Part shown: positions 12,401 through 19,200 of the stretch, piece after piece
Layout of the letters: every line of letters starts with the position of its first letter
Numbering within the stretch: position 1 is the first letter of the stretch
DNA from: Limosilactobacillus rudii
GTDB lineage: Bacteria; Bacillota; Bacilli; Lactobacillales; Lactobacillaceae
Direction: 5' to 3'
Assembly: GCF_014145455.1 (NCBI RefSeq)
Contig: NZ_JACIVB010000017.1
Span: 1 to 64,000 of the forward strand
DNA: 64,000 bases
Program-made: the position numbers and the translations under genes
Notes under the pieces: model-generated
Told to the model about the DNA's origin: nothing
The model's database searches: none
The model's input: only the letters and a program-made list of their open reading frames with translations

Positions 12401-14519
12401 TGTAAAAGTTCTTAGCTTGATAATCTGAACCAAAGCCAGCATTATTGTTCCACCAGCTAAAGGTATTGATAAAGCTATTTAAGGCCTTGGATGCTTTACC
12501 GTTAGCAACCTTATTATTGTTAAATTCAAAAGAACCTTCTTGACCTGGGAGAGCATTAAGAATAACCTCGTTTTCACCACCGGCGTTGTCATTTACCGAG
12601 CCAGCCATCGTTGGTGCACCGACTTGGTATACAGCAGTCGGTGAGTTACGGAAGCCATAGGCATAGTCTCCCCCTTCACTCCGGTTGTTGAGGTACTTAA
12701 CACCATATAATTGGGTATTACCATTAGCATCCATTACAACAAGTGGCGTAACTGTTTGCGAGTCAGGTGTATTAATCCGGATATAGCTTAATTCAGTACC
12801 ATCCATTCCGGCAGCATCCGTGTGAATCAAGTAAGTTCCACGGGTAGTTGGGTTTGTCCGCTCAAGGGTGATCTTCTTAGCATTATTAAAGGTAATATAG
12901 TTTTGTGAACCAGTACCCCACATGGTCAGAATTCCAGGCCAACCAATCGTATAGTTCCCCTTAGTAACTGATGAAGGCCACCGATTAGAATTGGCAGAAT
13001 CCTTTAACATCACGCTACCGCCATTAACTGTGAAGTTATAAGCTTCCTTAGGGCCATTACCATCATTGGGTCCCATTGAAATTAATGGCGAATCAGACTT
13101 AGCAACCCCAGCACGAATAACTGATAATGTCGCGTTTTGTCCAACACGGAATGTACTATCGCTTACATCACCATCAGTTGAGTCTAATTCAATTGGTGCC
13201 AAAGCCCGGAAACCAGTCGTATTAATCTTAGTATTGACGTCCAAAGTAGAATCATGTTGCATATCAATGTGACTTGCCCGCATGATAGCCATTGATTCGC
13301 CAGCACCAAGGTTCATCTTAACCGCCGCAGTTGGCATTAAACGAACAACCCCATTTGTAGCGTTGTCGATTGTTTGGTCACCCGCTCCCTTGTCAAAGGT
13401 GATTCCGGCAAGGTTAGCAGAATTACTATTTACATTTAAGTTGGCATTGCCGTTAACAGTAACGTTACCATCCGCAATTCTAATAGCTGTAACGCTCTTC
13501 TTGGTCTGGTTAGTTGCGTTAATTGTCGTTGTACCATCAAGAACATTGAGACTCTTAGCATAGATACTTTGGTCAGTGTTGTTGCCAGCAAAGTTAAGCG
13601 TAAAGGTGTTGTCACCAGCAAAGTTGACGTTGACCCCACTAGCATTGATTAGCTTTTGGGTAGCTTGCGTTGTCTTAACATTCCTAAAGGTAACCGTGTT
13701 CTTAGCATTATTAGCAGCACTACCATTGAAGTAAAGCGGCCCATAAGAACTCGTTGCACCAAGCTTCATGTTAGACAAGGTAATGTTCCAGTTGCCACCG
13801 CCATTACTTTGGTTGGCGTTATTAAAGTTAAGGTAATGATCGCCAAAATTAAGGGTATGGCCTTGACCATCAATTGTGATTGTCCGGGCAATTCCTTGGT
13901 CATTGATGTTTTCGTAATTTTGACCACCAATATCTTTACTATTTAGGTTCGCATTACTAAAATCAACATCATTAGTTAATTGAATCGTTCCAATATTAGC
14001 ATCACGAACAGCATTTAAAAATGATGAATAATTATCAACATTTTGCGTCTGACTAGCAGAAGTCGTAGCTGCAGGGACTTGTGCAAAGCTTGCCCCGTAT
14101 AACCGAGCTGCTTGCGCGGAGCTTACAGCTTGATTACTAGTCGTAACTTGCGATTCAGCCTTAGCAGCATTTGAGGCAACAATCTGTTCATAAGCATCGG
14201 CAACCGGCATTTGTGGCGCAGCCTGGCTTTGACTTGTTGGTGTTGCCTGGCTGGCAGCAGTTGAAGCTGTAGTAGTAGCTGTGTTCAGTACTGCTGTCGT
14301 TGAAGTCATATTTGCATTTGACTGTGCGTCATCTGAACTAGCATCGCCGTTTCCACCTGCATTAGGCGTCGTATCAGCGTTCGCAGAATTATTTAATCCC
14401 ATAAAAGTAAAACCAATTAAGACAGATGCAACCCCTACGGTTAATTTCTTAATCGCAAACCGTTGCTTCTTCGGCTCTTGCTTTTGAATCTGTTCCTTTT
14501 TATTATTCTTTGATAACAT
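423..14519 (-). CDS. Giant YSIRK/LPQTG adhesin with Mub-type and Rib repeats
   Basis: A 4698-residue cell-wall-anchored surface protein, probably a mucus/host adhesin. The N-terminus has a basic stretch and IKKLTVGVASVL (YSIRK-type signal), with cleavage expected after NSANA near residue 48. A Ser/Thr/Ala/Gln-rich spacer runs to about 160. Residues about 164-690 look like the pectate-lyase-like beta-solenoid head of lactobacillar adhesins. RibLong and Rib domains follow (about 707-1690), then a central domain opening with YYGDQ (about 1710-1970), Mub-B2-like units (about 1975-2430), eight alternating Mub B1/B2 pairs (about 2433-3930) and Rib/RibLong units (about 4037-4583). LPQTG is at 4659, followed by a hydrophobic segment and RKKKEDTDK. 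Start: the ATG at 14519 has an AGAGGGGG SD. The family points to sortase A anchoring; the ligand is unknown. The frame is intact despite the high repeat content, though long repeats can be mis-assembled. Confidence 0.93.
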   Translation of the reverse strand: MLSKNNKKEQIQKQEPKKQRFAIKKLTVGVASVLIGFTFMGLNNSANADTTPNAGGNGDASSDDAQSNANMTSTTAVLNTATTTASTAASQATPTSQSQAAPQMPVADAYEQIVASNAAKAESQVTTSNQAVSSAQAARLYGASFAQVPAATTSASQTQNVDNYSSFLNAVRDANIGTIQLTNDVDFSNANLNSKDIGGQNYENINDQGIARTITIDGQGHTLNFGDHYLNFNNANQSNGGGNWNITLSNMKLGATSSYGPLYFNGSAANNAKNTVTFRNVKTTQATQKLINASGVNVNFAGDNTFTLNFAGNNTDQSIYAKSLNVLDGTTTINATNQTKKSVTAIRIADGNVTVNGNANLNVNSNSANLAGITFDKGAGDQTIDNATNGVVRLMPTAAVKMNLGAGESMAIMRASHIDMQHDSTLDVNTKINTTGFRALAPIELDSTDGDVSDSTFRVGQNATLSVIRAGVAKSDSPLISMGPNDGNGPKEAYNFTVNGGSVMLKDSANSNRWPSSVTKGNYTIGWPGILTMWGTGSQNYITFNNAKKITLERTNPTTRGTYLIHTDAAGMDGTELSYIRINTPDSQTVTPLVVMDANGNTQLYGVKYLNNRSEGGDYAYGFRNSPTAVYQVGAPTMAGSVNDNAGGENEVILNALPGQEGSFEFNNNKVANGKASKALNSFINTFSWWNNNAGFGSDYQAKNFYKASYPETNVEQGKSVTVQLNFVEKDSKNKADVPEGTQFTMGADAPKWATIDASTGEVTLKPGTEVRVGAYNVPVHIAYPDASTETVYVPVVVTDATQTVVSGENGVVVVTANPNVAAHETTASSQVVSPNDAISIQSYELQSDGKIAKSTVDITPASVKASWATAPDTTVSEATLAGKKITGNVVNVDLSSNQTAVAILGNNAKEVSTPQFDILAKGAAAKDVKTPVTIQLDSDLTSDQFNQLVDSNIPASEVASTAWETKPTKGQGGVIKITFKDEANGQPTYLNITIPAKSLNVIGDDDTYQPMTKNIAVPEGTTPTASDAITNKATDKVPTGQKKLPAGSTIAWTDPSQVSANVKVPGTHTESITVTYPDGTKDTVTTNVTANVAPTTQAIVVAVNGTPDATKGITNLNNGKSTPQDGYPTSAQWTTTPDTTKTGVYNLPATVNYQIGDPAKTTIPLVVYNPVNQRVVSNEYGVVILTTTPSVYHWSSRGSILLPDVNSERYVYDDNGNLVSEALESHGTTSSWDPTDFDQVEPGASTATVKDKKVNIKVEINRGESSAIIGTAIVPTTVTLYGATPIEGKTAVHGLANTLPDPASLVDVTDLTAAHNSAIKDITWLVDEGRTIHEGKTVLAIPSVAKVGDVKTGVTIWFEDGTELDVPVTLTIVNNDADDNQPQTKDISTDKGTEPAAKTAITNQAKLPAGTTYEWTDPNQVKTDINNPGEHTESITVTYPDGTKDTVKTKVTVNEAPDVNSIPTKVGETPNPTKAITNLKDNVPGYPTKVEWKTAPDTKTPGNRSGVATVTYPDGTHKDVTISVTVDEVPQVKNISVKVGTTITPAETITNLKDNVPGYPTKVEWKTAPDTSKVGQQTGVITATYPDGTHIDANVPVTITDYANQYPVSYGPLNVERPTTTTSATNSVDPTTAKDMPAGAITGYKAGSYTAPTGVTVIVDPTTGKATAEVNKDAALGSVIVPVQVTYSDGTTMTVNVPVSVTGNERKGDDNIYYGDQSMTVFNDNLVNVHKTTADNELPAKDSQFQTITYYSDWDQTGNQESDYKTKTVYKLNADGTKYVNTKNSNDSFAADALNYSWQDGFAANTGIKNFTNGAADTPYILNGQVNPAEQDFISSTLRGNSKYRYNFSITDGTVLSKLGLSLRGYNSWANVYFNFAGATGRTDIPVNYNSAVPTTEADLENYLASNGISGKTFANGNPTGIKWVSMPGANGKFNATNMNGTLEFTFADNTTLEVPVSFKTGSHVPTSDSKTNDETNHYVTRTINFKAPAGEKAPETITQTVHYVRDGYHNVDAQGKDTSDITWNDWKLADGQTAEWAAQPVEKITDAKTGAVYTPQLDNKDITEVPGQSVTESTADAVITVTYAETTTPIKWDSTKNDMTKDVTRTITVDYPAGHENDAQPAPQVVHFSREDAKGNAGYIVNGVTKMNDWHAVGTDAWAEYTPTSIKGYTANPQKVEEVTVTPNTNPTTITITYNRNDDTPIKAGANDTKTITRTIVINYPAGHEGKQPAKQTISFTRADAKGNAGYTDAVTGAKKMNSWHVVGSDATTGTWAAQPVSIITDKSTGAVYTPQLDHKDITEVPAVTVTEATNDETVTVDYVETTTPIKWDGTKNDMTKDVTRTITVNYPAGVKGTQPAPQVVHFSREDAKGNAGYIVNGETKMNAWHIAGSDATTGTWTAYDAPKLTGYTADKGLDEVTVTPTTDSTSAEINYTANEQSAKINFVNNDDHNDIIGTQTVDGQTGETVKVTLNVPANWRVVPGTQVPSTITFGQDGVPTTTVYVEHQTENVDEGTTKTVTYQVIEDFNGKQTTVVNASAPFTRTATKDLVTNKVTYGAWTGNNVSIKETNVAQPGYTAYANNKVVENGVIPATVLTPKSDNQKIVVTYTANDQSAKINFVNAKDHSDIIATQTVNGKTGEKVKVTLNVPANWQIVSGQDVPVSIAFGATPIKDTTVYIDHQTKDVTNDPSQTDQTHRTVDYKVVEDFNGTKSDKFTTSATFTRTATLDLVTNKVTYGAWSSNKEVAAVNVAQPGYTAEVDGEALADNKVPATVLTPESKDQTIIVTYTANDQSAKINFVNNDDHNDIVGTQIVGGKTGKTVDITLDVPTGWQVVNGESVPSTITFGSEPTADMTVYVVHKTDTVDGRDDKNNTDVYRTVTRTITVNLPGEAPQSDAETLHFYRIKSTDEVTKKTTYTAWTSNMNNKATSFQEVKLPSIGGYTISATGATLVNHDGTEYVPAQSALQNGTPVESYTVEVNYAAQDQSVKINFVNAKDHSKVISTQTVAGKTGEKVDIKLDVPTNWKLSGDQKVPSSITFGSTPAKDMTVYIEHQTKDVTDDPSQKDQTHRTVNYKVVQDFNGTQTVAREAHLTFTRTATEDLVTGNVTYGKWSEDKEIPDTDVAIAGYTAHANGEVLANGVVPKMTITPNTKDQTIVVTYTANDQTAKINFVNNDNHDETVATQTINGKTGQTVNVNLDVPAGWEVVAGTDVPATISFGSTPVADTTVYVQHKVDKEDGRNDKNNTNLYRQVTRTIVVNLPGQPAQSVSETLDFYRIKSTDEVTKTVTYTPWTSNMTDGSTSFEAVSVPTIGGYTTSATGAAIITRDGQEFVPAESGLLNGAPINDFTVTVNYTANDQSAKINYVDANDHSKVISTQTVTGKTGETVKVTLDVPANWKLAGNQQVPSTIAFGSTPTKDMTVYVEHQTKDVTNDPSQMDQTHRTISYKVIQDFKGSQTVRYSTAARFVRNATEDLVTGDVTYGKWSANTDIAAVGVAIAGYTAQVNGKDLVNNEVPAITLTPESHDTTVTVTYVANDQSAKINFVNNDNHNDIVGTQTVTGQTGETVKVDLAIPAGWQVVSGTNVPSTITFGSTPVSATTVYVVHKVDTNDGRNDKSNSDLYRQVTRTITVNLPGQTPQTVHETLDFYRIKSTDEVTKKTTYTNWTSNMQNGATAFSEVEVPMVGGYTMTATGATLENINGKEYVPAQSALQDGTPVKNYTVEVNYTANDQSAKINFVNANDHSQVVASQTVTGKTGETAKVSLNVPANWQLVGGQQVPSSITFGSTPAKNITVYVEHKTENIPVNKNNSDTYRAITQTINVVPAGQQDTKPARTVTVEFQRTGVKDLVTGKTTWNAWQGPQGAKVENGVTTYLIKGYDIQQVKGYDSYVNGTKATSIAALTVNPDSQNVTDTITYAKGAVTPVPFDPTNSDMYREVTRTINVTDPVTGETKTSTQTAKFTREDAKGNAGYTDPVTGKTTMNPWTPAKQGLPAVHINPIKGYTTVISGDAGAIVVTPDSKGTTVTVSYNANKPTSHDITVNKGATPDPATAITNKDDLPTGTTYTWQATPDTETVGTHPAVVVVTYPSGDKTTVSVNVTVKDDTPTPTITDADKYTPSYPEVVTTPGKTTTTNVKYDGEKPTGDVSYKITDGANVPSWVTVDPSTGTITTKTPADGTTQVVTIPVTVTYPDKTTDKTTATVVIVATKDHVDHPANPQDTIKDPENLPAGTKVTWTPGEEPDPNKKGDQPTSVTVTVPGQDPVKVPTVVNYGNPTDADKYVPKGKPVGTTQNVIPEASEGIANKSDLPGDTTYTWNDPAKITQDVKTPGTHTEVITVNYPDGSKNTVTVKVTVKENVTPHGNDDTKVAPVGKDITVNKGEAVPDPSTVIANKGELPSDTKYEWQTTPDTNKTGKQNATVVVTYPDGTDKTVTITITVVSDADKYEPQTQPITDPTGVVPDPAEGIKNKADLPGDTKYTWSNPAKVAQDVKTAGDHTETVVVTYPDGSKDTIDVTVHSVTPQGQNISTPQGKLPTPDQGIANKDEMPAGTKYGWKQQPDVTTAGDHTGVIEVTFPDGSKYDVTVTVHVDSNKTAENTDNNSGVTTETASDSNAGKAENTATTQSGNNSAATKTSGKTATTVKTVKTQAANSSKSEKQANDKKLPQTGNKDGETSALVGLGLASATGLLGASGLRKKKEDTDK
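2730..7225 (-). repeat. Eight Mub B1/B2 units arranged as an A-B supra-repeat
   Basis: Eight units begin with a variant of NDQSAKINFVN, near 7205, 6690, 6155, 5570, 5030, 4455, 3920 and 3340. They alternate between type A (NNDDHNDIVG-like) and type B (NAKDHSKVIS-like). From the third unit on, type A is joined to a partner with FYRIKSTDEV and type B to one with DFNGT. Like units therefore recur about every 1.11 kb, while neighbouring units are about 0.54-0.58 kb apart. The pattern points to expansion by duplication of a two-unit block. Confidence 0.85.
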
Positions 14520-14524
14520 ATCGC

Positions 14525-14536
14525 TTTATCCCCCTC
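14525..14536 (-). promoter_or_regulatory. Strong SD of first adhesin gene
   Basis: GAGGGGGATAAA lies 5 nt before the ATG at 14519. It sets the start codon and is the partner of the C-rich motif behind the stop codon. Confidence 0.8.
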
Positions 14537-14594
14537 TACATTATCGAAACAAAAATCACATATCACTTTACAAGGTAAAGGGTAAACCCACTAC

Positions 14595-14623
14595 TAATTA
14601 AAAACAATTCACTAATAAGTCAA
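14595..14623 (-). promoter_or_regulatory. Probable promoter of first adhesin gene
   Basis: On the minus strand TTGACT is followed after 17 nt by TAATTA. The transcript would start about 70 nt before the ATG. The -35 is good and the -10 is weak. Confidence 0.45.
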
Positions 14624-14681
14624 TAAGTTTTATAAACGCTATTATGTCGGTAATACATCGATATTAATATTTTTATATCAC

Positions 14682-14704
14682 ATGATAGACTTATCATACA
14701 TATC
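14682..14704 (-). promoter_or_regulatory. Shared palindromic upstream motif, adhesin 1
   Basis: The plus strand reads ATGATAGACTTATCAT, an imperfect inverted repeat (ATGATA/TATCAT) followed by ACAT. A near-identical element lies at almost the same distance (about 162 bp) from the start of the second adhesin gene, and a related one lies upstream of the third. It sits upstream of the -35, so it could be an activator site. Confidence 0.5.
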
Positions 14705-14872
14705 TATAATTGATAAATAAACGAAAATTATTCCCTTTAAGGAACCGAATACATCCCTTGCTAACCCTTGATTTTATAGCGTTTATATCACTTATCAATC
14801 GATTTATAGATTTGGAATTTATTTATCTATATTTTTAAATTTATAAAATAAACACATTCATATAAGTAATAT
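14705..14872. other. AT-rich spacer
   Basis: The spacer between the adhesin upstream motif and the Fic gene terminator is AT-rich. I see no ORF with a ribosome binding site. Confidence 0.4.
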
Positions 14873-14927
14873 TAAAAAAGATAGCTCATTAAGCCTTTTA
14901 ACGATAAAAAACTCAATGAGCTATCTT
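14873..14927 (-). terminator. Terminator of the Fic gene
   Basis: AAGATAGCTCATT and AATGAGCTATCTT form a perfect 13-bp stem with a loop of about 25 nt. On the minus strand the stem is followed by TTTTTT. It lies downstream of the Fic stop codon and the distal 74-bp repeat. Confidence 0.85.
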
Positions 14928-14939
14928 CCATTTTTTCGA

Positions 14940-15013
14940 TATCTTGATCATTCTCCAAGTATCTTGATCATTTTACCCCAAATGATCAAGATACTCCAAA
15001 GATGATAAAGATA
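14940..15013. repeat. 74-bp direct repeat, copy downstream of fic
   Basis: Identical over 74 bp to 16084-16157. Inside is a perfect 16-bp inverted repeat, AGTATCTTGATCATTT with its complement, separated by TACCCC. The whole element carries four copies of the half-site TATCTTGATCAT (two forward, two reverse, the last with one change). It starts only two bases past the Fic stop codon. Confidence 0.9.
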
Positions 15014-15015
15014 GA

Positions 15016-16095
15016 TCAACTCTTCCTTACCCCGTACTTAGTAGCTCTAGCATTACCATATTTAGCGATCTTATCATCATCACGCAATTTCTTAATAGCA
15101 CGGCGAATAGTAATCTCACTATATTGAGGAATTAAATTAGTAAGTTCTTTAATAGACAATGGTTTCAAGGATTGATGGATAGTCTTCATCACTAGCTTAT
15201 CTACAGGTAAATCGGATTGATTCACCATACTTAATCGTTCGTTAAAGTCACGATAGTCTTTCAAGACAACCCCTAAAAAATAATCTAGGAACGGTAAATA
15301 ATCATTCTTATTTTCCATCCAATTAATTGAACTGTCTTTCAAAGCTTCATAGTACGCTGGTTTTGTATCCTCAATTGATTTTTCAATACTAATATATTTT
15401 CCAACATCAAATCCTGCTTTATACATTGTTAACAGCATTAACAAACGCGACATTCTTCCATTGCCATCACGAAATGGATGAATTGACACAAAGTCAAAAA
15501 TAAACGCTCCCGATAATAGTAATGGTGATATTTCTCCTGCTTGAACTGCTAAATTATATGAATCGCATAAATTTCGTACTAGCTCCGGTGTTAAATAAGC
15601 CGCTGGTGGATTAAACCTCACTTTCTGTGTACCATCAGTATATTTCGTAACTATTTGATTGTTACTATCTTTAAACTTTCCACCCCAAGTACTTTCTGTA
15701 TATGCAAATAATTGTTTATGCATTTCTAAAATAGAGTTAACTGTAATTGGAATATAATCATATTGTTCATGAATTAGTTTAAGAACATCGCGATACCCTG
15801 AAATTTCTCTCTCATTTCGATTTCGTGGTTGCGTTTTATTCATCATAATCTTATTCATTCGATCATCGGTTGTATAGATCCCTTCAATACGATTAGATGA
15901 ACTCGTACTTTGTATCTTGGCAACTTCAACTAACCGATCCAAGGTATCTTGATAGTCAGTTTCGTAACTATCAGTCTTACCTCTAAGATTATAAATTTGA
16001 TTTAATTTATTCACCAACGAATTAGTGTATTTCAATCCATTAAGTGTCTTATAATCAAACTTTTTGATATTAATCACCCCTTTTATCTTGATCAT
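15016..16095 (-). CDS. Class II Fic domain protein with C-terminal winged helix
   Basis: A Fic-family enzyme; such proteins usually transfer AMP from ATP to a hydroxyl side chain of a target protein. The catalytic motif HPFRDGNGRMSR is complete near residue 207. The N-terminal part carries SNRIEG (about residue 68), matching the (S/T)xxxE(G/N) inhibitory helix of autoinhibited class II Fic proteins. The last 60 residues look like a winged helix and could bind DNA. The listed ATG lies inside the upstream 74-bp repeat and has no properly spaced SD. The good SD (AAAGGGG) is 8 nt upstream of an ATC codon before KKFDYK, so the true start is uncertain. The target is unknown. The gene has its own terminator and lies between two adhesin genes. 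Confidence 0.85.
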   Translation of the reverse strand: MIKIKGVINIKKFDYKTLNGLKYTNSLVNKLNQIYNLRGKTDSYETDYQDTLDRLVEVAKIQSTSSSNRIEGIYTTDDRMNKIMMNKTQPRNRNEREISGYRDVLKLIHEQYDYIPITVNSILEMHKQLFAYTESTWGGKFKDSNNQIVTKYTDGTQKVRFNPPAAYLTPELVRNLCDSYNLAVQAGEISPLLLSGAFIFDFVSIHPFRDGNGRMSRLLMLLTMYKAGFDVGKYISIEKSIEDTKPAYYEALKDSSINWMENKNDYLPFLDYFLGVVLKDYRDFNERLSMVNQSDLPVDKLVMKTIHQSLKPLSIKELTNLIPQYSEITIRRAIKKLRDDDKIAKYGNARATKYGVRKS

Positions 16096-16157
16096 TCTCC
16101 AAGTATCTTGATCATTTTACCCCAAATGATCAAGATACTCCAAAGATGATAAAGATA
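16084..16157. repeat. 74-bp direct repeat, copy over the fic promoter/start
   Basis: The upstream twin of 14940-15013, with no mismatch. A possible minus-strand promoter (TTGGAG, 18 nt, TAAAAT) is embedded in it, so the palindromes are placed to work as operators for the Fic gene. The listed ATG of the Fic gene lies within the repeat. Confidence 0.85.
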
Positions 16158-16175
16158 ATTATCATTCTTTAAACC

Positions 16176-16223
16176 CAAAAAGATCCATGACAAAGCTTTT
16201 TTGCTCTATCATGGATCTTTTTT
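16176..16223 (-). terminator. Terminator of second adhesin gene
   Basis: On the minus strand AAAAGATCCATGATA pairs with TTTGTCATGGATCTTTTT around a short loop. It lies about 55 nt beyond the stop of the adhesin gene ending at 16276, and resembles the terminator at 337-373. Confidence 0.85.
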
Positions 16224-16261
16224 ACTTCATCAGCAGACTTATTTAGCTACTAAATCCTTTT

Positions 16262-16270
16262 GAGGGGGAA
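16262..16270 (-). promoter_or_regulatory. C-rich 3'UTR motif complementary to own SD, adhesin 2
   Basis: The minus-strand TTCCCCCTC lies five nucleotides after the stop codon. It is a perfect 9-bp complement of GAGGGGGAA in the SD region at 24364-24372. Confidence 0.5.
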
Positions 16271-16275
16271 TGGAT

Positions 16276-19200
16276 CTATTTATCTGCTTCCTTCTTCTTG
16301 CGTAAGCCGCCTAAGCCAAAGAGACTTGCAACAGAAGCGAGGCTTAATCCAACTAATGAAGCAGTATTGTTAGCTTCATTACCAGTCTGTGGTAATTGCT
16401 TAGCAGGTGCGGCACTTTGCTTCTTATCACCAGTAGAAGCAGGCGCTGCAACCTTGTTAGTTACTGTTGTGTTGTTGTCAGCTTGTGGTGCAGCAGTATT
16501 GCCATTACCGTTGTCAGTATCGGCATTAACATTATCGTTTACTGCGTTGACATGAACATTAACAGTTACTTCATAAGTCGTCCCATCTGGGAATGTTACT
16601 TCAACGATACCAGTGTGGTCACCCGGTGTAGTTACATCAGGTTCTTGCTTCCAAGTGTACTTAGTACCATCTGGCATTTGGTCCTTGTTCTTGATAGCAT
16701 CCGCTGGGTTAGGAAGTTGACCCTGGTCGGTGTTAATGCCTTGGCCTTCTGGAGCCGGAACAGTAACTTCGACTTGCTTTTCAATGTTTGAGCCATCTGG
16801 GTAGTTCACAACAATAATTTCAGTGTGAGTACCTGGAGTCTTAACATCTTCTCTAACCTTACCTTCGTCCTTCCAAGTGTACGTGGTACCATCTGGCATA
16901 TCACCTTTGTTCTTGATACCTTCTGATGCATCAGGAAGAACGCCTTCTGGAGTGGTAATTGGTTGAGTTTCAGGAGAATATTTATCCTTGTCTTGATCGT
17001 TGCCGCCTGGATTTGCAGGGTTTTGCACATTAACAGTAACAGTGATTGTGTCCTTTGAACCATCTGGATAAGTTACTGTGATTTGTTCATCATGCTTACC
17101 AACAGTGTTAACATCTTCCTTAACCTGATCTGGGTTAGTCCAGTTAGGCTTAGTGCCTTCAGGTAATTTATCAAGGTTCTTGATTCCATCATCAGCAGCT
17201 GGAACATTACCCTTAACAGTGTTAACTGGTTGGCCTTCTGGTTCGTTGCTTTCAGCATCAGTCTTGACGTGAACAACAGTTGGCACTTCATCTTTTGAAC
17301 CATCTGGGTAAGTTACAACAACTGTCACTGACTTGTCACCTGGAGTAGTGGTGTCAACAGGAGTCTTCCAAGTGTACTTTGTGCCGTCTGGAAGATCGCT
17401 CTTGTTCTTAATACCATCTTCAGCATTAGGAGTCTGACCCTTATCAACAGTAACAACTTGTGGTTCTGGAGTATACTCGTCAGCCTGACTAGTAACATTG
17501 ACATAAACTGAAACAACTTCACTTGAACCATCTGGGTAAGTAACAGTTACATCATGCATTGTTAATCCAGACTTAGCGGTTGATGGAATACCATTAGTCC
17601 ATGTGTACTTGGTACCACTTGGTAAGTCACCCTTGTTGGTAATACCTTCAGGAGCAGCATTAGTCAAGTCATCGCCTAACTCAGCAGTGATTGTACCGCC
17701 TTGTGGGTTGTACTTATCAGCATCAGTTTGTCGAGGTTGAGCCGGCTTGTTAACCGTGATTACTACCGGAACAGTGTCCTTGGAACCATCTGGGTAGGTT
17801 ACAACAACCGTAGCTGGCTGGTCCCCAACCTTGCTGGTATCAGGGGTAATTTCCCAAGTGTACTTAGTTCCTTGTGGTAAGTCATCCTTGTTGGTGATAG
17901 CAGTTGATGCATCTGGAACTGGAGCATCCTTTTCAACAGTGATGTTTTGACCCTTAGGTGTGTTTTCATCAGCTTGTGATGGGTTAACGTGAACGATTGT
18001 TGGTACATCTTCAGCAGAACCATCTGGGTAGTGAACTGTGATTACAGCAGGCTTGTCACCTGGGGTATTAGTATCAACATCATTCTTCCACGTGTAAGTA
18101 GTACCTTCTGGCATCTCATCCTTGTTCTTGATACCTTCTGATGCATCTGGAAGCTTGTGACCCTTGTCAACGTTAACTACTTGACTTTCTGGAGTGTACT
18201 TTTCAGCATCCGTCTTGTCTGGAGTAGTAGCGTTGTCAGTTACGATGACCGTAGTCGGTACCTTGTCTTGTGAACCATCTGGGTAAGTTACCGTGATAAC
18301 TACCGGTTGCTTGCCGACCTTAGATGGGTCTGGAGCTACTTCCCATTCGTACTTAGTATCGCTTGGTAAGTCACCAGTGTTCTTGATTCCATCCTTAGCA
18401 GCTGGAACCGGGTCACCCTTCTTGATAGTGACATCTTGACCTTGTGGATCGTACTTAGCAGCATCATCGATAACGTGAACCATTACTGGAGCTTCGTCAA
18501 CTGAGCCGTCTGGGTAAGTTACGATTACCACACCTGTCTTGTCACCAGTAGTTGAAGTATCAACCGGTGTCTTCCAAGTGTACTTCGTGCCAGCCGGTAA
18601 GTCATTGTGGTTAACAATTGCCTTTTCAGCATCCTCATCAGTCAACGTGTATCCCTTGTCGACAGTAATGTTGCCACCGTCAGCAGTGTACTTGTCAGCA
18701 TCTGTTGGGTTAACAGTAACAGTAACTGGTACTTCAGTCGTCTTACCACCTGGGTAAGTTACAACTACCGTAGCTGGCTTTTCGCCTGGAGTAGTAGTGT
18801 CAACTGGAGTCTTCCATTCGTACTTCGTGCCGTCTGGAAGATCGCCAGTGTTGCTGATAGCAGTTGCTGGATCTGGAGTTTCACCCTTATTAACAGTGAT
18901 ATTTTGACCCTTAGGTGTGTTAGCGTTGTAGGAAACGTTAACAGTTTCGCCCTCAGTATCTGGAGTTACCTTAACTTCTGCAGTGTTTCCTTCAACAACA
19001 GAAGTGTAACCCTTCTTCTCTTGGGCTGTGTATGCTGGCCATACGCTAGGAGCCTTGTCGTCAGCAATGAATTTGTCTCCATCAACTTTACCTAATTGCC
19101 ATTCACCGTACTTAACAGGCGCATTTGGATCAGTTGAAACCGTCTTCGTCCGACCGAACCATACTGTTTGAGTTGAAGTAGTAATTTTACCAGTTACCGG

